64,000 nucleotides of DNA, from positions 4,115,501 through 4,179,500 of the forward strand of contig NZ_CP125098.1 in assembly GCF_030020805.1 (NCBI RefSeq), read 5' to 3'. Every line of letters starts with the position of its first letter. Within the stretch, counting starts at the first letter, position 1. This DNA comes from Paenibacillus sp. RC67. Its GTDB lineage: Bacteria > Bacillota > Bacilli > Paenibacillales > NBRC-103111. Below, in pieces: positions 52,560 to 63,144 of the stretch. The notes beneath the pieces were generated by a model. It was not told where the DNA came from and made no database searches. It saw only the letters and a list, made by a program, of their open reading frames with translations. A program made the position numbers and the translations under genes.

Positions 52560-54688
52560 CTCAAAAGCACCTCCTGAACCATTTCAAATATTAATGAAGC
52601 CAAATCATTCGTCAAACCCGTCGTAATAAAAATTAATACTCCAATAACGATCATTGTACAGAGGGTTAGGAAAATATTGAGCACGCTCTCCCCGACACTG
52701 TAGTTATGTACCCACTGAATTTTCCAAAACATCAACAGTCCGATCCAAACGACGATTCCATCTGCTATAAAGTTATAAATGGACGATTCGGATAACGTCA
52801 TCACATTCGAGATGAAAGCAAGCGGTACGCCCACAATAATGTACGGAACCAGTGCATAAGCGCTGCCGATAAAGATATCCCTGAAGCGCCCCTCTCCCCG
52901 ATAGATGGAACTGACAAGGTAATTAGCAAGGATCCATGTTATCCATACAATAAAAAACTGAGTGAAGATTGAGTAAACATCGACACGTGTTGCCATATTA
53001 AATGAGAAACTCGTGAAATATTCCTTGAATACTAGGGCCAAATACACACCTAGCATGATGAGAATAGCTGTTACATAACTGCCTTTGCCCTCATAGCGAA
53101 CAGCCGTAAATCCATCGACCGGATGTTTCAAAATGTACATGGCATGCTTCAGATTCTGTATAAATTGATTTTTCGACCTGCGTCTGCCGCGCAGCTTATT
53201 GCGAAGCTTGCTTTTGGCCGTCCATTTATCAACAAGAACAAACAGAATAGCACCGAAGAAAACGATACTGGCTATCCAGGAAAAGTACTTTTGAAAAAAC
53301 TTCATTCTAATTTGCCAAAAGGCTTCCGAGTAGCCTTCATGATCGCCTGCTTCCTTGAACAGGTTTTTGGCCTCTTCGAACCGTTCCTTTTTAAAAGCGG
53401 CTTTAGCAAGGCCTAACAGGGCTGGGGTAAACTGAGCATTCATGCGAAGCACATCCTGCCACGGTTTTTCACTGGCTTCATAATATCCTGCAAGCGTTTG
53501 CTGATTAGCTTGGTTAACCTTTTGACCAAATTCGGATAAACGAAACACTTGAACGATATTTTCTTGATCATCAAGAACGAACAGTTCGTTTCTTGAATTC
53601 ACGTCCAATGCTACCGGACTTTTCAAAAGACCTACTTGTGAGGACCCGACCGCCGAAGGGCCTCCCCAGAAATAGAGCAGATTACCGGAAGAATCATAGT
53701 GGCTAATATATTTGAACTGCTGATCAATCACAATCATATTACCAACCTGGTCAACGGCCACATCGGTCAACTGCGGTGTATTGACGTAGCCTTTGGCAGA
53801 AGGGGCTGCTGCCGCATCCATGGACCGATATTCACCGAATGATTTCTGGGAGCTGCGCAGCAAATTCTCCCCTTTAATATTTAACTTCTTTAATTGATCT
53901 GACTTTGCCGTACCGCCGGTCACTGTATAAATATAGCCGTTTTTATCCGTTGCGACGCTGTTGATCGTCTCCGGCTTTTTGGCTACCTCGTTGGCATACA
54001 TTTCCTTCGTATACAACCATCGCTTCATAGCGTCCAATGCCGAAAGGGCTGTTTTGTTGGCTCCGAAAAATCCTTGAAACTTACCTATAGGATCGAGCAG
54101 CACTAATCCTTCATAACCACCATGCACTGCTATATAGAGAAACCCTCGCTCGTCAACCATCACTTTCGAGGGATCAAATACGAATGTGTCCGGGATGTAA
54201 CGAGAATCGGGCCGTTTAAATTCTTTTTTCAGTTTGCCATTCATGTCCAGCTCGAGCACTCTTTTATTACCTGTGTCCGCAATAAAGATATCTCCGTCCA
54301 TCGTTACAAATACCCCTTCGGGCTTAACAAGCGGACTTTCCGGCACCGTAAGATAACGGATCAGTTGTCCCTTCTCATTCATTTGAACAATCCGGTTGTT
54401 GCCTGTATCGGCAATATAAATCTCATTCTTCGTATCGATAAAAATATCTTTCGGAGTTTGCATTGACGATTTGGTCTTCACTGCTGCATTGTTAGGATCA
54501 GCGACATATAGATCCTGTCCGATCACCCCTATAGGATAGTACGCCGGTTGAAGCCATATGAGATTTTGATTATTATCCTTGGTAAAGGTGGAGTATTTCA
54601 CTGCTGCTTCCGCTGTCGCAGGCAGCAGCGCAGTACATAAGATGATCAAGGACAGAAGCAGCCTCCACCTATTGCATCCCACTTTCAT
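52556..54688 (-). CDS. NHL-repeat / YIP1-domain membrane protein
   Basis: 710 residues from ATG at 54688, with GGAGGT 6 nt upstream. Signal peptide (ALLPATAEA), then NHL-type repeats at about 60-390 (QTPKDIFIDTKNEIYIADTGNNRIVQMNEKGQ and similar), a short helical TPR-like part at about 400-455, one membrane segment near 470, a basic patch (KLRNKLRGRRRSK), and a C-terminal YIP1-like block of about five membrane segments (about 530-710). It begins the transporter run and is coupled to the DUF5696 gene by ATGA. The NHL propeller faces outward, so a scaffold or ligand-binding role is inferred. Confidence 0.75.
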   Translation of the reverse strand: MKVGCNRWRLLLSLIILCTALLPATAEAAVKYSTFTKDNNQNLIWLQPAYYPIGVIGQDLYVADPNNAAVKTKSSMQTPKDIFIDTKNEIYIADTGNNRIVQMNEKGQLIRYLTVPESPLVKPEGVFVTMDGDIFIADTGNKRVLELDMNGKLKKEFKRPDSRYIPDTFVFDPSKVMVDERGFLYIAVHGGYEGLVLLDPIGKFQGFFGANKTALSALDAMKRWLYTKEMYANEVAKKPETINSVATDKNGYIYTVTGGTAKSDQLKKLNIKGENLLRSSQKSFGEYRSMDAAAAPSAKGYVNTPQLTDVAVDQVGNMIVIDQQFKYISHYDSSGNLLYFWGGPSAVGSSQVGLLKSPVALDVNSRNELFVLDDQENIVQVFRLSEFGQKVNQANQQTLAGYYEASEKPWQDVLRMNAQFTPALLGLAKAAFKKERFEEAKNLFKEAGDHEGYSEAFWQIRMKFFQKYFSWIASIVFFGAILFVLVDKWTAKSKLRNKLRGRRRSKNQFIQNLKHAMYILKHPVDGFTAVRYEGKGSYVTAILIMLGVYLALVFKEYFTSFSFNMATRVDVYSIFTQFFIVWITWILANYLVSSIYRGEGRFRDIFIGSAYALVPYIIVGVPLAFISNVMTLSESSIYNFIADGIVVWIGLLMFWKIQWVHNYSVGESVLNIFLTLCTMIVIGVLIFITTGLTNDLASLIFEMVQEVLLR

Positions 54689-54733
54689 GCTCAAACCTCC
54701 AATTCCGTCTCTTCATTCTTAGGTTTAACGTTT

Positions 54734-57700
54734 TCAATTTGGATTCACCTTTCGATGCAGTTTGATTTGTCCTAACAAACCATACGGTCGAACTTTATAA
54801 TCTGGAGAATAATCGCTGCCTTCCTTGCGGAAGGATGCCCAACTGGTAGTGGATGGTTCTCCTGATGCTTGATGGAATGGGCCTAGCATGTTGCGCGGAC
54901 TGCTCATCACCTCAATATCCAGCTGGTTCGTCCCTTCGTGAAGCCATTGCGTCAGATCCACAAGATTAGCAGCCTTCCAAGGTACGTGACCTGCAGTTAT
55001 ACCGTTGACCCGTACTTCCATGGTAACCGCGGAATACTCGCCTAACTCCAGGACCGTCTGCCAAGTCCGCTTATCCTTCTCTATGGGTACATCGAAATGA
55101 TAGATCATGCTGCCGCAATAATGATAATAGCCTTGACTGCACCAGTCCCCAAACTCCAGTATTTGGGGCTCGGCTGTAATTTTGCGCTCCATATCAACGG
55201 CGAAATCGCCGATCAAATAGATATCCTCGACCTCCATTCGTTGATGATACTTACAGGTCAAGATGATCTCATTACTTCCTTCCCTCAAGCCTTGAAGAAG
55301 GACTCGGTCAAAAGAGCGGTCGAGAAACCATCCATTTGGAGGCTGATCCACCGGTATTCCGTTTAGTTGAATTTCATAATACTCGGCAGATTCCACAACT
55401 AGAAACACTTCTTTCACCGGCAGCAAGGAGACATGAAACGAGAATTTGAACTCGGTCAGCATTCCGTCCCCGGGATGGGAGTTGTGGATCCATTTGTATC
55501 TTTGCTCAATGCCGTTCCCATATACCTGCTTCATGTCCAGCGCTTCCCGAATGGCTCTTTGAGCTTTCCATACATCCGTTACTTCCGACCATCCACTATC
55601 TCCATATCGATAAGAACACATATCCAAAGTCAATACGTTAGGTAGGGAGCGTGTAAACCTGCTTGAAGGTCCAAGCTCCACTATTGTCTCCATACTTTGC
55701 TCCACTTGATCTTGGACAGCTTCGTTAATCTCGTCTTTTGACATGGTCTCTTTCCGTGAGCATACATATAGCTTCGAGTCCGCCGGACCGAAGTCAGCTT
55801 CGAACCTAACATAACCTTCCCTGAAGCTAGTTGCTTCGATAGCTTTCTTTTCCCCAGTAAGTGCACACCACTCTTCTACAGTGACATTCCCCTCAAGTGC
55901 AATGTTCACTCGCTGCGGTTCCTCACGATCATTATTCACAATAAACAAGATGCGACAGTCCCCGGTGGACGTTTCACGCAGCATATAGAGCATCTGGGGC
56001 GCCTCTTCCGAGCGGCCGTTGGTTATGCTCACCCGTCTAGGCATTATGCTTTCGAGCGTCTTCACTGCTTCTTGGATATCCTGAACGACACTCATATTAT
56101 CATGACAATAGAGCTCGGACAGCTTGCTTTCTGCATTCCGACCTTCAATCATTGTAGGACATGATCCTGCAGTAACGATTTTCCCTCCAGCATTCAGGAA
56201 ATCCAGAAACAATTGTAGTGTGCTCTCTAGCATAGTCCGGATCGGCGGAATAACCACAACACGATATTCAACTAAATAAACTGCAAGCTGGTTCTCCCGG
56301 ACTTCTCCTGACTCCGCCATAATCGTTTCATCGCCGAGATCGAAATCGTAGTGTGCCTTTAGCAAACCACCCAGGAAAGCGTTGAACTCGTGCCCGAAAT
56401 GGTTCGTCGCGGAAACATCCTTGTCCTTGCCCCTTGCAGGGAAACCGTAAGGTCCTGTTCCGACCATACTCCATGCGGTCGAAGACGGATGAAGCACCAA
56501 TACGTCCCGCAACGCTCTGCCTTCTGTCAAGATCGCCGACAATCGGGCGAAATAGCTTTCTACCACATGATTGTATTTCCACCAGCTTGTATTGTAATTA
56601 AATACCGGAGGGTAATCGCGTTTTCTACATCCCTTGATCGAATAGAGCGCCAAATGCTGCGACCGAACGTTAACCCCAAGCACAAATTGAAAATCACCAA
56701 TCCATTTTTGCCCTTCAAAAGTGAAGCCCCAGCCGGTACAGCCGTAGGTTTCCGTAAGAACGTACTTGCGTCCGTATTGATTAGCTACACTAGTACACTG
56801 TTTAACAGTGATATACTCGTTTGTTTGCTCGTTGAGCATATCGATTCCTGGCACCTGCTGAAAGCGGTAATTCGGCATGACTGCTCCGCAAACTCGAGTA
56901 GCGGTACCCATATTATTTTCCCATAAATAATGACCCGTGAAGGCGAGTCCGTTGTTCCCGCACCACTCCCCAAGCTGCTTAGAGTACGATTCGCTGAACC
57001 TCTCGGTAAGCGTTCTCCAATAATCATGACGCGCTTGAGAGGAATATTCCCCATTGAAGTACATGTACGGAATGATAGACATCAGGTCGTATCCCCGTCT
57101 TTCTTGAAAAAACTCCGGGAACGACCAGCTCCACGGCAGCCAACCCCGTCCCTCTGTAAATTTGCAATGCCGGTCATGCACGCTGGGCTCATCAGTGAAC
57201 ACTCCGCGAATCGTTCTTCCGAACTGATCCCCAACTTCCCGTTTGTAAGCTTCATAGGTTATATCGAGGAAAGAACGAACCGTTTCCGGATTCAAGTTAT
57301 CCGGCGGCGCTTCATTGTTGAACCACTCGCTCCGCTCGGAAATCTCTACTCGAAACACAAGCAGCACTTCATCTTCTCTCAGCTCGAACCGCTCATCCAA
57401 CTGCAGTCTCTTGCAATGGAGCATATTTCGTTCGTCGATGATCGCCGTGAAAAGCGCTACCGCATCAGCGTACTTTTCAGCCGGGATATTGCCCCGCACT
57501 ACTTCCATCGTAAGTCCTTTAGCGCGAGATGCGTCACCGCCGCTCGCCTGGACCAGCCCTCCAGCGAATCCGGATGGCCAGCGGTCCTCATCATACAGCC
57601 AAACCTGCATGCCCAGTTCAGCAGCCGTGTCTACGGTGCGGCGTACGCATTCGAACCATTCGCGACCCATATACTCCGTTTCCAAGCCGTCACGAGAATG

Positions 57701-57856
57701 GATGAAAAAACCACCCATTCCTTGTTCCTTCATTTGGTTTACTTGACGAGCAAGTTCTTCCGTATCCAACTCATCATTCCATGCCCAGAAAGGAATCGAT
57801 CTATGCTCGACAGACGGTTGATCGAATTGTTTGAGCAGCTGCTCTCGTTCGTTCAT
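54734..57856 (-). CDS. GH106-like glycosidase (alpha-L-rhamnosidase-like)
   Basis: 1040 residues, no signal peptide. The start HRSIPFWAWNDELDTEELARQ and the block LGMQVWLYDEDRWPSGFAGG are typical of the GH106-type barrel. Candidate catalytic acids are Glu in GVFTDEPSVHD (near residue 220) and Glu in VLTETYGCTGWGFTFEGQKW (near 369); these align with the two motifs of the 1292-residue protein at 13169. The C-terminal part has beta-sandwich modules. It lies 45 nt before the NHL/YIP1 gene, so it belongs with the transporter and processes imported oligosaccharide. GGAGGAC precedes the ATG. Rhamnoside specificity is inferred. Confidence 0.78.
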   Translation of the reverse strand: MNEREQLLKQFDQPSVEHRSIPFWAWNDELDTEELARQVNQMKEQGMGGFFIHSRDGLETEYMGREWFECVRRTVDTAAELGMQVWLYDEDRWPSGFAGGLVQASGGDASRAKGLTMEVVRGNIPAEKYADAVALFTAIIDERNMLHCKRLQLDERFELREDEVLLVFRVEISERSEWFNNEAPPDNLNPETVRSFLDITYEAYKREVGDQFGRTIRGVFTDEPSVHDRHCKFTEGRGWLPWSWSFPEFFQERRGYDLMSIIPYMYFNGEYSSQARHDYWRTLTERFSESYSKQLGEWCGNNGLAFTGHYLWENNMGTATRVCGAVMPNYRFQQVPGIDMLNEQTNEYITVKQCTSVANQYGRKYVLTETYGCTGWGFTFEGQKWIGDFQFVLGVNVRSQHLALYSIKGCRKRDYPPVFNYNTSWWKYNHVVESYFARLSAILTEGRALRDVLVLHPSSTAWSMVGTGPYGFPARGKDKDVSATNHFGHEFNAFLGGLLKAHYDFDLGDETIMAESGEVRENQLAVYLVEYRVVVIPPIRTMLESTLQLFLDFLNAGGKIVTAGSCPTMIEGRNAESKLSELYCHDNMSVVQDIQEAVKTLESIMPRRVSITNGRSEEAPQMLYMLRETSTGDCRILFIVNNDREEPQRVNIALEGNVTVEEWCALTGEKKAIEATSFREGYVRFEADFGPADSKLYVCSRKETMSKDEINEAVQDQVEQSMETIVELGPSSRFTRSLPNVLTLDMCSYRYGDSGWSEVTDVWKAQRAIREALDMKQVYGNGIEQRYKWIHNSHPGDGMLTEFKFSFHVSLLPVKEVFLVVESAEYYEIQLNGIPVDQPPNGWFLDRSFDRVLLQGLREGSNEIILTCKYHQRMEVEDIYLIGDFAVDMERKITAEPQILEFGDWCSQGYYHYCGSMIYHFDVPIEKDKRTWQTVLELGEYSAVTMEVRVNGITAGHVPWKAANLVDLTQWLHEGTNQLDIEVMSSPRNMLGPFHQASGEPSTTSWASFRKEGSDYSPDYKVRPYGLLGQIKLHRKVNPN

Positions 57857-57908
57857 CGGATTTGTCCTCCTTTTGCAAGAAACTGCACATTAGATGGTAG
57901 CAGCCATC

Positions 57909-59957
57909 TTACTTAACGTGCCTCTGAAGAATCATGATTTGCTTCGATTCGAGCTGAATGTCCCCTTTTATATTGGTGCCGCTCAGAAGCTCTTTCTGTG
58001 CATGTTCTCCTGTATTTACTTTAATCTGATGGTCACTATGATTCATGATAAAAGTGAATTGTTTGTCATCTTTTTCACGTCGCGTGACCTCTACTTCTGG
58101 GGGTGCATCGGACAGCGGAGTAATTCCTTTGCTCTCGCAAAGCTGTTTCAACCACTGCTGCATGAATTCGCCGCTAGGATCAGTCGCAGCATACCAAGCT
58201 TCACCTTTACCATAATGGTGACGCGTCAATGCCGCCGAACCTTTATAGAAATCTGTTTCGAAGACAGCCATCGTATCCGCACCTTCCGGATGAACAACTT
58301 CACAAACTAGACCGCACTCATACACGCCTTCCAGTTGTCCGACTTTCTGCTGCATGACGATAGCATTTCGTTGGTCTGGAAATAGCGCGTCGATCTCTTC
58401 CACCCAAATGCCCAGCAGCTTACGAAGCTCACCTGGATACCCACCTGGAGTAACCAGGTCACTTTCATTGACAATTCCGCTGTAAAACGTCGTTACCCAG
58501 GTTCCACCATTCTCCACGAACCTCTCCAGCTTTTGCGCTAGTCCTGGCTTTACCATATAAAGTAAGGGAGACAACACTAGATCGTAGGCATTAAAATCAG
58601 AATTCACATGAATAAAATCAATTTGGTAGTGATTTATGTACAATGCATCATAATATTTTTGAATCTGGTCCACATATTTAATATAGGCAGAAGGTCCTCC
58701 GCCTAGCTCGACAGCCCACCAATTATCCCAGTCAAATAATATACCGATCCGGCTCTTGGTCCTTAAGTCCGTCAACACTTCTCCCAGCTGCTTCAGCTCG
58801 CTTCCCAACTGTGCACATTCCTTAAATACCCTTGTATTCTCATGGCCAGCATGATCGATAACGGCACCATGAAATTTCTCATAGGCTCCTAGGGAGCGGC
58901 GAAGCTGGAAGAACATAATCGATTCCGCCCCGCGGGCGATGGCCTGATAGCTTCTAATCCGCATAACGCCAGGTCTTTTCATTGGATTGACTGACTTCCA
59001 ATTGATAACACCAGGACTTTGCTCCATCAGCATGAAAGGAGCGCCATCCTTTATACCGCGCATCAGATCGTACCGTAGAGCCATGTAGCTTTCTGGGGTA
59101 TGATTCTCAGGATAAATATCCAGTGCCGCCACATCCAAATACGGCGCCCATTTAAAATAATCCAATGGTTTATAGGTTCCGTTTCCTTGAAAGTTGGTCG
59201 TTACGATCGCATCCGGAATGACTTCTTTTATGGCGTTGTATTCGATGAGGTAACATTCAAGCCAGCTGTCCGAATTAAACCGGAAGAAATCGAGCGTGAT
59301 GCCTTGAAACGCCGTTTGATCCGAATTCCCTCCAGATAAACCCTCGCTAAGTCCGCCTGGGATAACAATTTCTTTCCAATCATAGAACGTATGACCCCAG
59401 AATCGGGTGTACCATGCTCGGTTTAACTGCTCTAACGTGCCATAGCGCTGCTTCAGCCATTCCCTGAACGACTTCTCACAATTATCACAATAACAGCGAA
59501 TCCCAATCTCATTGTTCACATGCCATAGGAGCAGCGCCGGGTGATTCTTATACCTTTCAGCGAGCTTACGTGCCATAACTCCGGCATAATGACGGAAAGT
59601 CGGACTATTCGGACAGGAATTATGCCTTCGTCCGTACTTTCTTTTCTTCCCATCGGCCGTTACGGTCAATATGTCCGGGTATTTTCTCGCCATCCAAGCG
59701 GGATGCGCTGCCGTACTGGTACCCATGCAGACCTGCACACCATTGGCGTGCAGCTTATTCATCATCTCATCCAGCCATTCGAAGCGGAATGTATCCTCGT
59801 CCGGTTGGTTTAATGACCAAGAAAAAACATTCAATGTCGCTATATCAATACCGGCTAATTGAAACAGCCGCATATCCTCATCCCAAATTTCTTTTGGAAA
59901 TTGCTCCGGATTATAATCCCCGCCATATACAATTTTAGGAAATCTGAACTTTGTCAT
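57909..59957 (-). CDS. GH42 beta-galactosidase
   Basis: 682 residues. The start YGGDYNPEQFPKEIWDEDM is diagnostic. The acid/base is Glu150 in LLWHVNNEIG, followed by the zinc-type cluster CYCDNCEKSF; the nucleophile is Glu312 in FMLMEQSPGVINW. The trimerisation and C-terminal domains follow. No signal peptide is seen, so it is cytosolic. The family releases galactose, or in some members alpha-L-arabinopyranose, from short oligosaccharides. Its ATG overlaps the GH2 stop as ATGA, and GGAGGTG precedes it. Confidence 0.92.
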   Translation of the reverse strand: MTKFRFPKIVYGGDYNPEQFPKEIWDEDMRLFQLAGIDIATLNVFSWSLNQPDEDTFRFEWLDEMMNKLHANGVQVCMGTSTAAHPAWMARKYPDILTVTADGKKRKYGRRHNSCPNSPTFRHYAGVMARKLAERYKNHPALLLWHVNNEIGIRCYCDNCEKSFREWLKQRYGTLEQLNRAWYTRFWGHTFYDWKEIVIPGGLSEGLSGGNSDQTAFQGITLDFFRFNSDSWLECYLIEYNAIKEVIPDAIVTTNFQGNGTYKPLDYFKWAPYLDVAALDIYPENHTPESYMALRYDLMRGIKDGAPFMLMEQSPGVINWKSVNPMKRPGVMRIRSYQAIARGAESIMFFQLRRSLGAYEKFHGAVIDHAGHENTRVFKECAQLGSELKQLGEVLTDLRTKSRIGILFDWDNWWAVELGGGPSAYIKYVDQIQKYYDALYINHYQIDFIHVNSDFNAYDLVLSPLLYMVKPGLAQKLERFVENGGTWVTTFYSGIVNESDLVTPGGYPGELRKLLGIWVEEIDALFPDQRNAIVMQQKVGQLEGVYECGLVCEVVHPEGADTMAVFETDFYKGSAALTRHHYGKGEAWYAATDPSGEFMQQWLKQLCESKGITPLSDAPPEVEVTRREKDDKQFTFIMNHSDHQIKVNTGEHAQKELLSGTNIKGDIQLESKQIMILQRHVK

Positions 59958-62900
59958 GGATTCACCTCCTGTTGTGTAGCCGGTACAATCAGATGCCCGC
60001 TCCTGGTGTGTAAAGGCTCAGGCTGCTGTTTGCTTAACTTCATCGGGGTGCGGTCTCTGGTAGAAAACGGCTTCAATCTTACTGTAAACGTCGTGTCCTC
60101 CGACTTGAGTAAATACTTATCTAAAGGAGGCACCTCTCCGCAGCTGTGATTGCCAATCGGCGCTTGCCGATAATCCATATGGACAATCGTTTCATTTAAC
60201 CGGACCAAATCGTATGTATGCTTGGCTTGACTTAGATTTTCTGTAGCATAATGGGTTGCGCATACATCCAGCATCGGCATTCCACCGATGAATAACCCCA
60301 TGCCCCGGAGATTCGTGAGTGCTGCCCACCGGGCATCTGCCTTGTTGCCGTTTTCTTGTGGCTTAATGTAAGGTACGAATTGATCCTCGACCTTGCCGCT
60401 GTATAATCCAAGCCGACCGCTTTCCTTGCGATCTATGTAGCATTCGTGTGGACCAAGCCCAAACCACGAAAATTGGTCGAAATCTGAAGGCATAACCATC
60501 TCCAAACCAAGTCTCGGCAGAGGCGGAAGCCCTTCCCGAGGTACAATATGAGTAGAAATGATAACATCCCCAGTACCATAAACTGTGTAGATCATTTTCA
60601 CTGTAAAGCAGATCGGCAAGCCAGCCGCTCCAAGAGAACTTTTTACCTCAAATTGGATCGCCTGTGCATTTAAGGGACGGATCGTAACGTCTTGTACCCG
60701 ATGCTGCAGAGCATCGAACCCTGCTTTCTTCCATTCCTTCGATTGTCGAGAGTCATTATCTATCACAGCTCGCCATATTTGAACCTTCGGTCCCGCATTC
60801 AATAGCGGGACATTATTATAGGAGAACGCGGATAGCTGCCCGCGGAATTTATCGAAATCCAATGAAAAATCTGTACCTTTTATTTGAAGAAACATATCTG
60901 TTTCTGTTGTTCTCAATGACGGCATGGATGTCGTAGGCTGGTACGAAATCGACTGCACTGTAGAGGGAATCGACAGATCCTCCCACGCAATTTCATATCC
61001 CTTAGGAGCCCAAGTTGCTTCCTCCCGCAAAGTAAACCGGATGTGAAGCCAATGCTCGCCCCTTCGATGCTCAAAGGTCGTTTTCCATGGTATAAATACC
61101 ATAGCTGCTTCTCCAGGAGGAATATCCAGTTCAGGAAGCTCGCCTTGCTTAACTATTTCTCCATCGCAGAAAAGTGTCCAAGAACCCTCAAGATGATCTA
61201 ATGACATAAAGTCATAACGATTATGTACTTTAATCATCCCTGATCGTATATCAACCGGCTCAACCTTGACCGGCTCAATGACTTTTTTCACTTCAAGAAT
61301 CGAAGCCTTAAGCCTCTTGTCTGGAAATAAAAGTCCGTCTATGCAAAAATGTCCGCTGTTCGGGTGATCGTTAAAATCACCTCCGTAAGCGTACCATGCT
61401 TCTCCGGAGTCTGGCTTTTGCAGAAGCCCGTGATCTGCCCACTCCCAGATGAGTCCGCCGGCTAAACGCCGGTATTTATAAATCGCTTCCCAATATTCCT
61501 TTAAATTCCCGACGGAATTGCCCATTGCGTGAGCGAATTCGCACATAAGGAAAGGTCTTGGATCAGATTTCTCCCCCTCTTCGATCAAGGCATCTAATGA
61601 AGGATACATGCAGCTGACAATATCGACGACGGGTGCATCTTTGGCACGTTCGTAATGAATGGGTCTAGACGAATCCGTCTCCCTAACCCACTTGGCCATT
61701 GCATCGTGATTTCGCCCATAACCGGATTCATTACCGAGCGACCAGATGATGACAGAAGGATGATTCTTATCCCTTTCCACCATCCTTTTAGCTCGATCGA
61801 GGAATGGCTTTTCCCATAATGGATCTTCAGCTAAATAGCTTTCATTGTGGATGAAATGGCAGCCATGCGTTTCCAAATCGGCTTCGTCGATAACATACAG
61901 ACCATAACGGTCGCATAAGTCGAGCCACCGCGAGTCATTCGGATAATGGGATAATCGAACCGTGTTCATATTATGCTGCTTCATCAATCGAATATCTTCG
62001 ATCATCGACTCGAGAGGAGTAGTAAACCCGAGCTCTGGATGGAATTCGTTGCGGTTAACCCCTTTCAAAATGACCGGCTTCCCATTAACAAGGATTTGGC
62101 CGTCCTGGACAGTTACATCACGAAAGCCGATCGACAGACTTCCTGCCTCTAGTACCTGTCCCCGCTCATCTTCGAGCTCTAGGGTGAGTGCATATAAATA
62201 AGGAGTTTCTGCCGACCATTTTTGCGGTGCTGAAACCGGTATTGTCAACTCTAACCTTTGTTCTTCGTTACCTTTCAATGCTTGCAGTGGACCGACTATA
62301 TGATCATAGACAGTGTTCCTCCCACCGTCCAATAAGGAAATTTTTACTCGATGCAGTCCGGAAGTTAAGGAATCCGCAAAATTTTTAACTTTGAGGTGAA
62401 CATCCAGCTCCGCATCTTCACTATTAGGTTTAATAAACCTTGTTTGTACCGCAATATCACGGATATGGATTGACGGCGTAGCTTTTATATATACATCGCG
62501 AAAAATACCGCTTAACCGCCATTTATCCTGATCTTCCAAATAACTGCCGTCACACCATTGGTACACTTGCACAGCCACTGTATTTTCTCCGGGCTGAAGC
62601 AATGAAGTAATACGGAATTCCGACTGCAGGTGAGAACCTTGACCATAACCGGCCAAATGTCCATTTACCCATACGTGAAAAGCGGAATCAACGCCTTCAA
62701 AGACTAGAAACAATTGACGTTGTTCCCATGTATCAGGAATTATAAAACTCCTGCGATAGCATCCGACCGGATTGTCTTTCGGCACATAAGGTGGGTCGAT
62801 CGGAAACGGATAATAACTGCTGGAATAATGTGGACGGCCGTATCCTTGGAGCTGCCAGTTACCCGGAACCGGTATCGTATCCCAATCATCCGTTAAAAAG

Positions 62901-63121
62901 CTTGGCTCGAAAAATCGTTCCGGAGCTTGGGAATACGATTCCGTATAATAAAAGTCCCAGCTGCCGTTCAACGACTGATAATAGGGAGAAGCCGCCCGTT
63001 CGTTATCAAGTGCTGTCTCTGCATCAGCATACGGTATGAAGCCTGCATGAGGAGGTTCAGTATTCCTGCCGAGAACCTCGATATTTTGCCAATCAGGGAT
63101 TGCTTTAGTATTCACGTTCAC
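59954..63121 (-). CDS. GH2 LacZ-type beta-galactosidase
   Basis: 1055 residues, about the length of E. coli LacZ. Domains in order: sugar-binding jelly roll (about 30-215, PVPGNWQLQGYGRPHY), Ig-like, TIM barrel (about 340-620), Ig-like, and the C-terminal small-chain domain (about 770-1050). The acid/base is Glu465 in IIWSLGNESGYGRNHD and the nucleophile Glu528 in FLMCEFAHAMGNS. No signal peptide, so it is cytosolic. It starts at GTG with GGGGGGAAG 5-6 nt upstream. It is translationally coupled to the GH42 gene. Beta-galactosidase is most likely; other beta-glycosides cannot be excluded. Confidence 0.93.
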   Translation of the reverse strand: MNVNTKAIPDWQNIEVLGRNTEPPHAGFIPYADAETALDNERAASPYYQSLNGSWDFYYTESYSQAPERFFEPSFLTDDWDTIPVPGNWQLQGYGRPHYSSSYYPFPIDPPYVPKDNPVGCYRRSFIIPDTWEQRQLFLVFEGVDSAFHVWVNGHLAGYGQGSHLQSEFRITSLLQPGENTVAVQVYQWCDGSYLEDQDKWRLSGIFRDVYIKATPSIHIRDIAVQTRFIKPNSEDAELDVHLKVKNFADSLTSGLHRVKISLLDGGRNTVYDHIVGPLQALKGNEEQRLELTIPVSAPQKWSAETPYLYALTLELEDERGQVLEAGSLSIGFRDVTVQDGQILVNGKPVILKGVNRNEFHPELGFTTPLESMIEDIRLMKQHNMNTVRLSHYPNDSRWLDLCDRYGLYVIDEADLETHGCHFIHNESYLAEDPLWEKPFLDRAKRMVERDKNHPSVIIWSLGNESGYGRNHDAMAKWVRETDSSRPIHYERAKDAPVVDIVSCMYPSLDALIEEGEKSDPRPFLMCEFAHAMGNSVGNLKEYWEAIYKYRRLAGGLIWEWADHGLLQKPDSGEAWYAYGGDFNDHPNSGHFCIDGLLFPDKRLKASILEVKKVIEPVKVEPVDIRSGMIKVHNRYDFMSLDHLEGSWTLFCDGEIVKQGELPELDIPPGEAAMVFIPWKTTFEHRRGEHWLHIRFTLREEATWAPKGYEIAWEDLSIPSTVQSISYQPTTSMPSLRTTETDMFLQIKGTDFSLDFDKFRGQLSAFSYNNVPLLNAGPKVQIWRAVIDNDSRQSKEWKKAGFDALQHRVQDVTIRPLNAQAIQFEVKSSLGAAGLPICFTVKMIYTVYGTGDVIISTHIVPREGLPPLPRLGLEMVMPSDFDQFSWFGLGPHECYIDRKESGRLGLYSGKVEDQFVPYIKPQENGNKADARWAALTNLRGMGLFIGGMPMLDVCATHYATENLSQAKHTYDLVRLNETIVHMDYRQAPIGNHSCGEVPPLDKYLLKSEDTTFTVRLKPFSTRDRTPMKLSKQQPEPLHTRSGHLIVPATQQEVNP

Positions 63122-63144
63122 GTCGACTTCCCCCCATTCATTCT

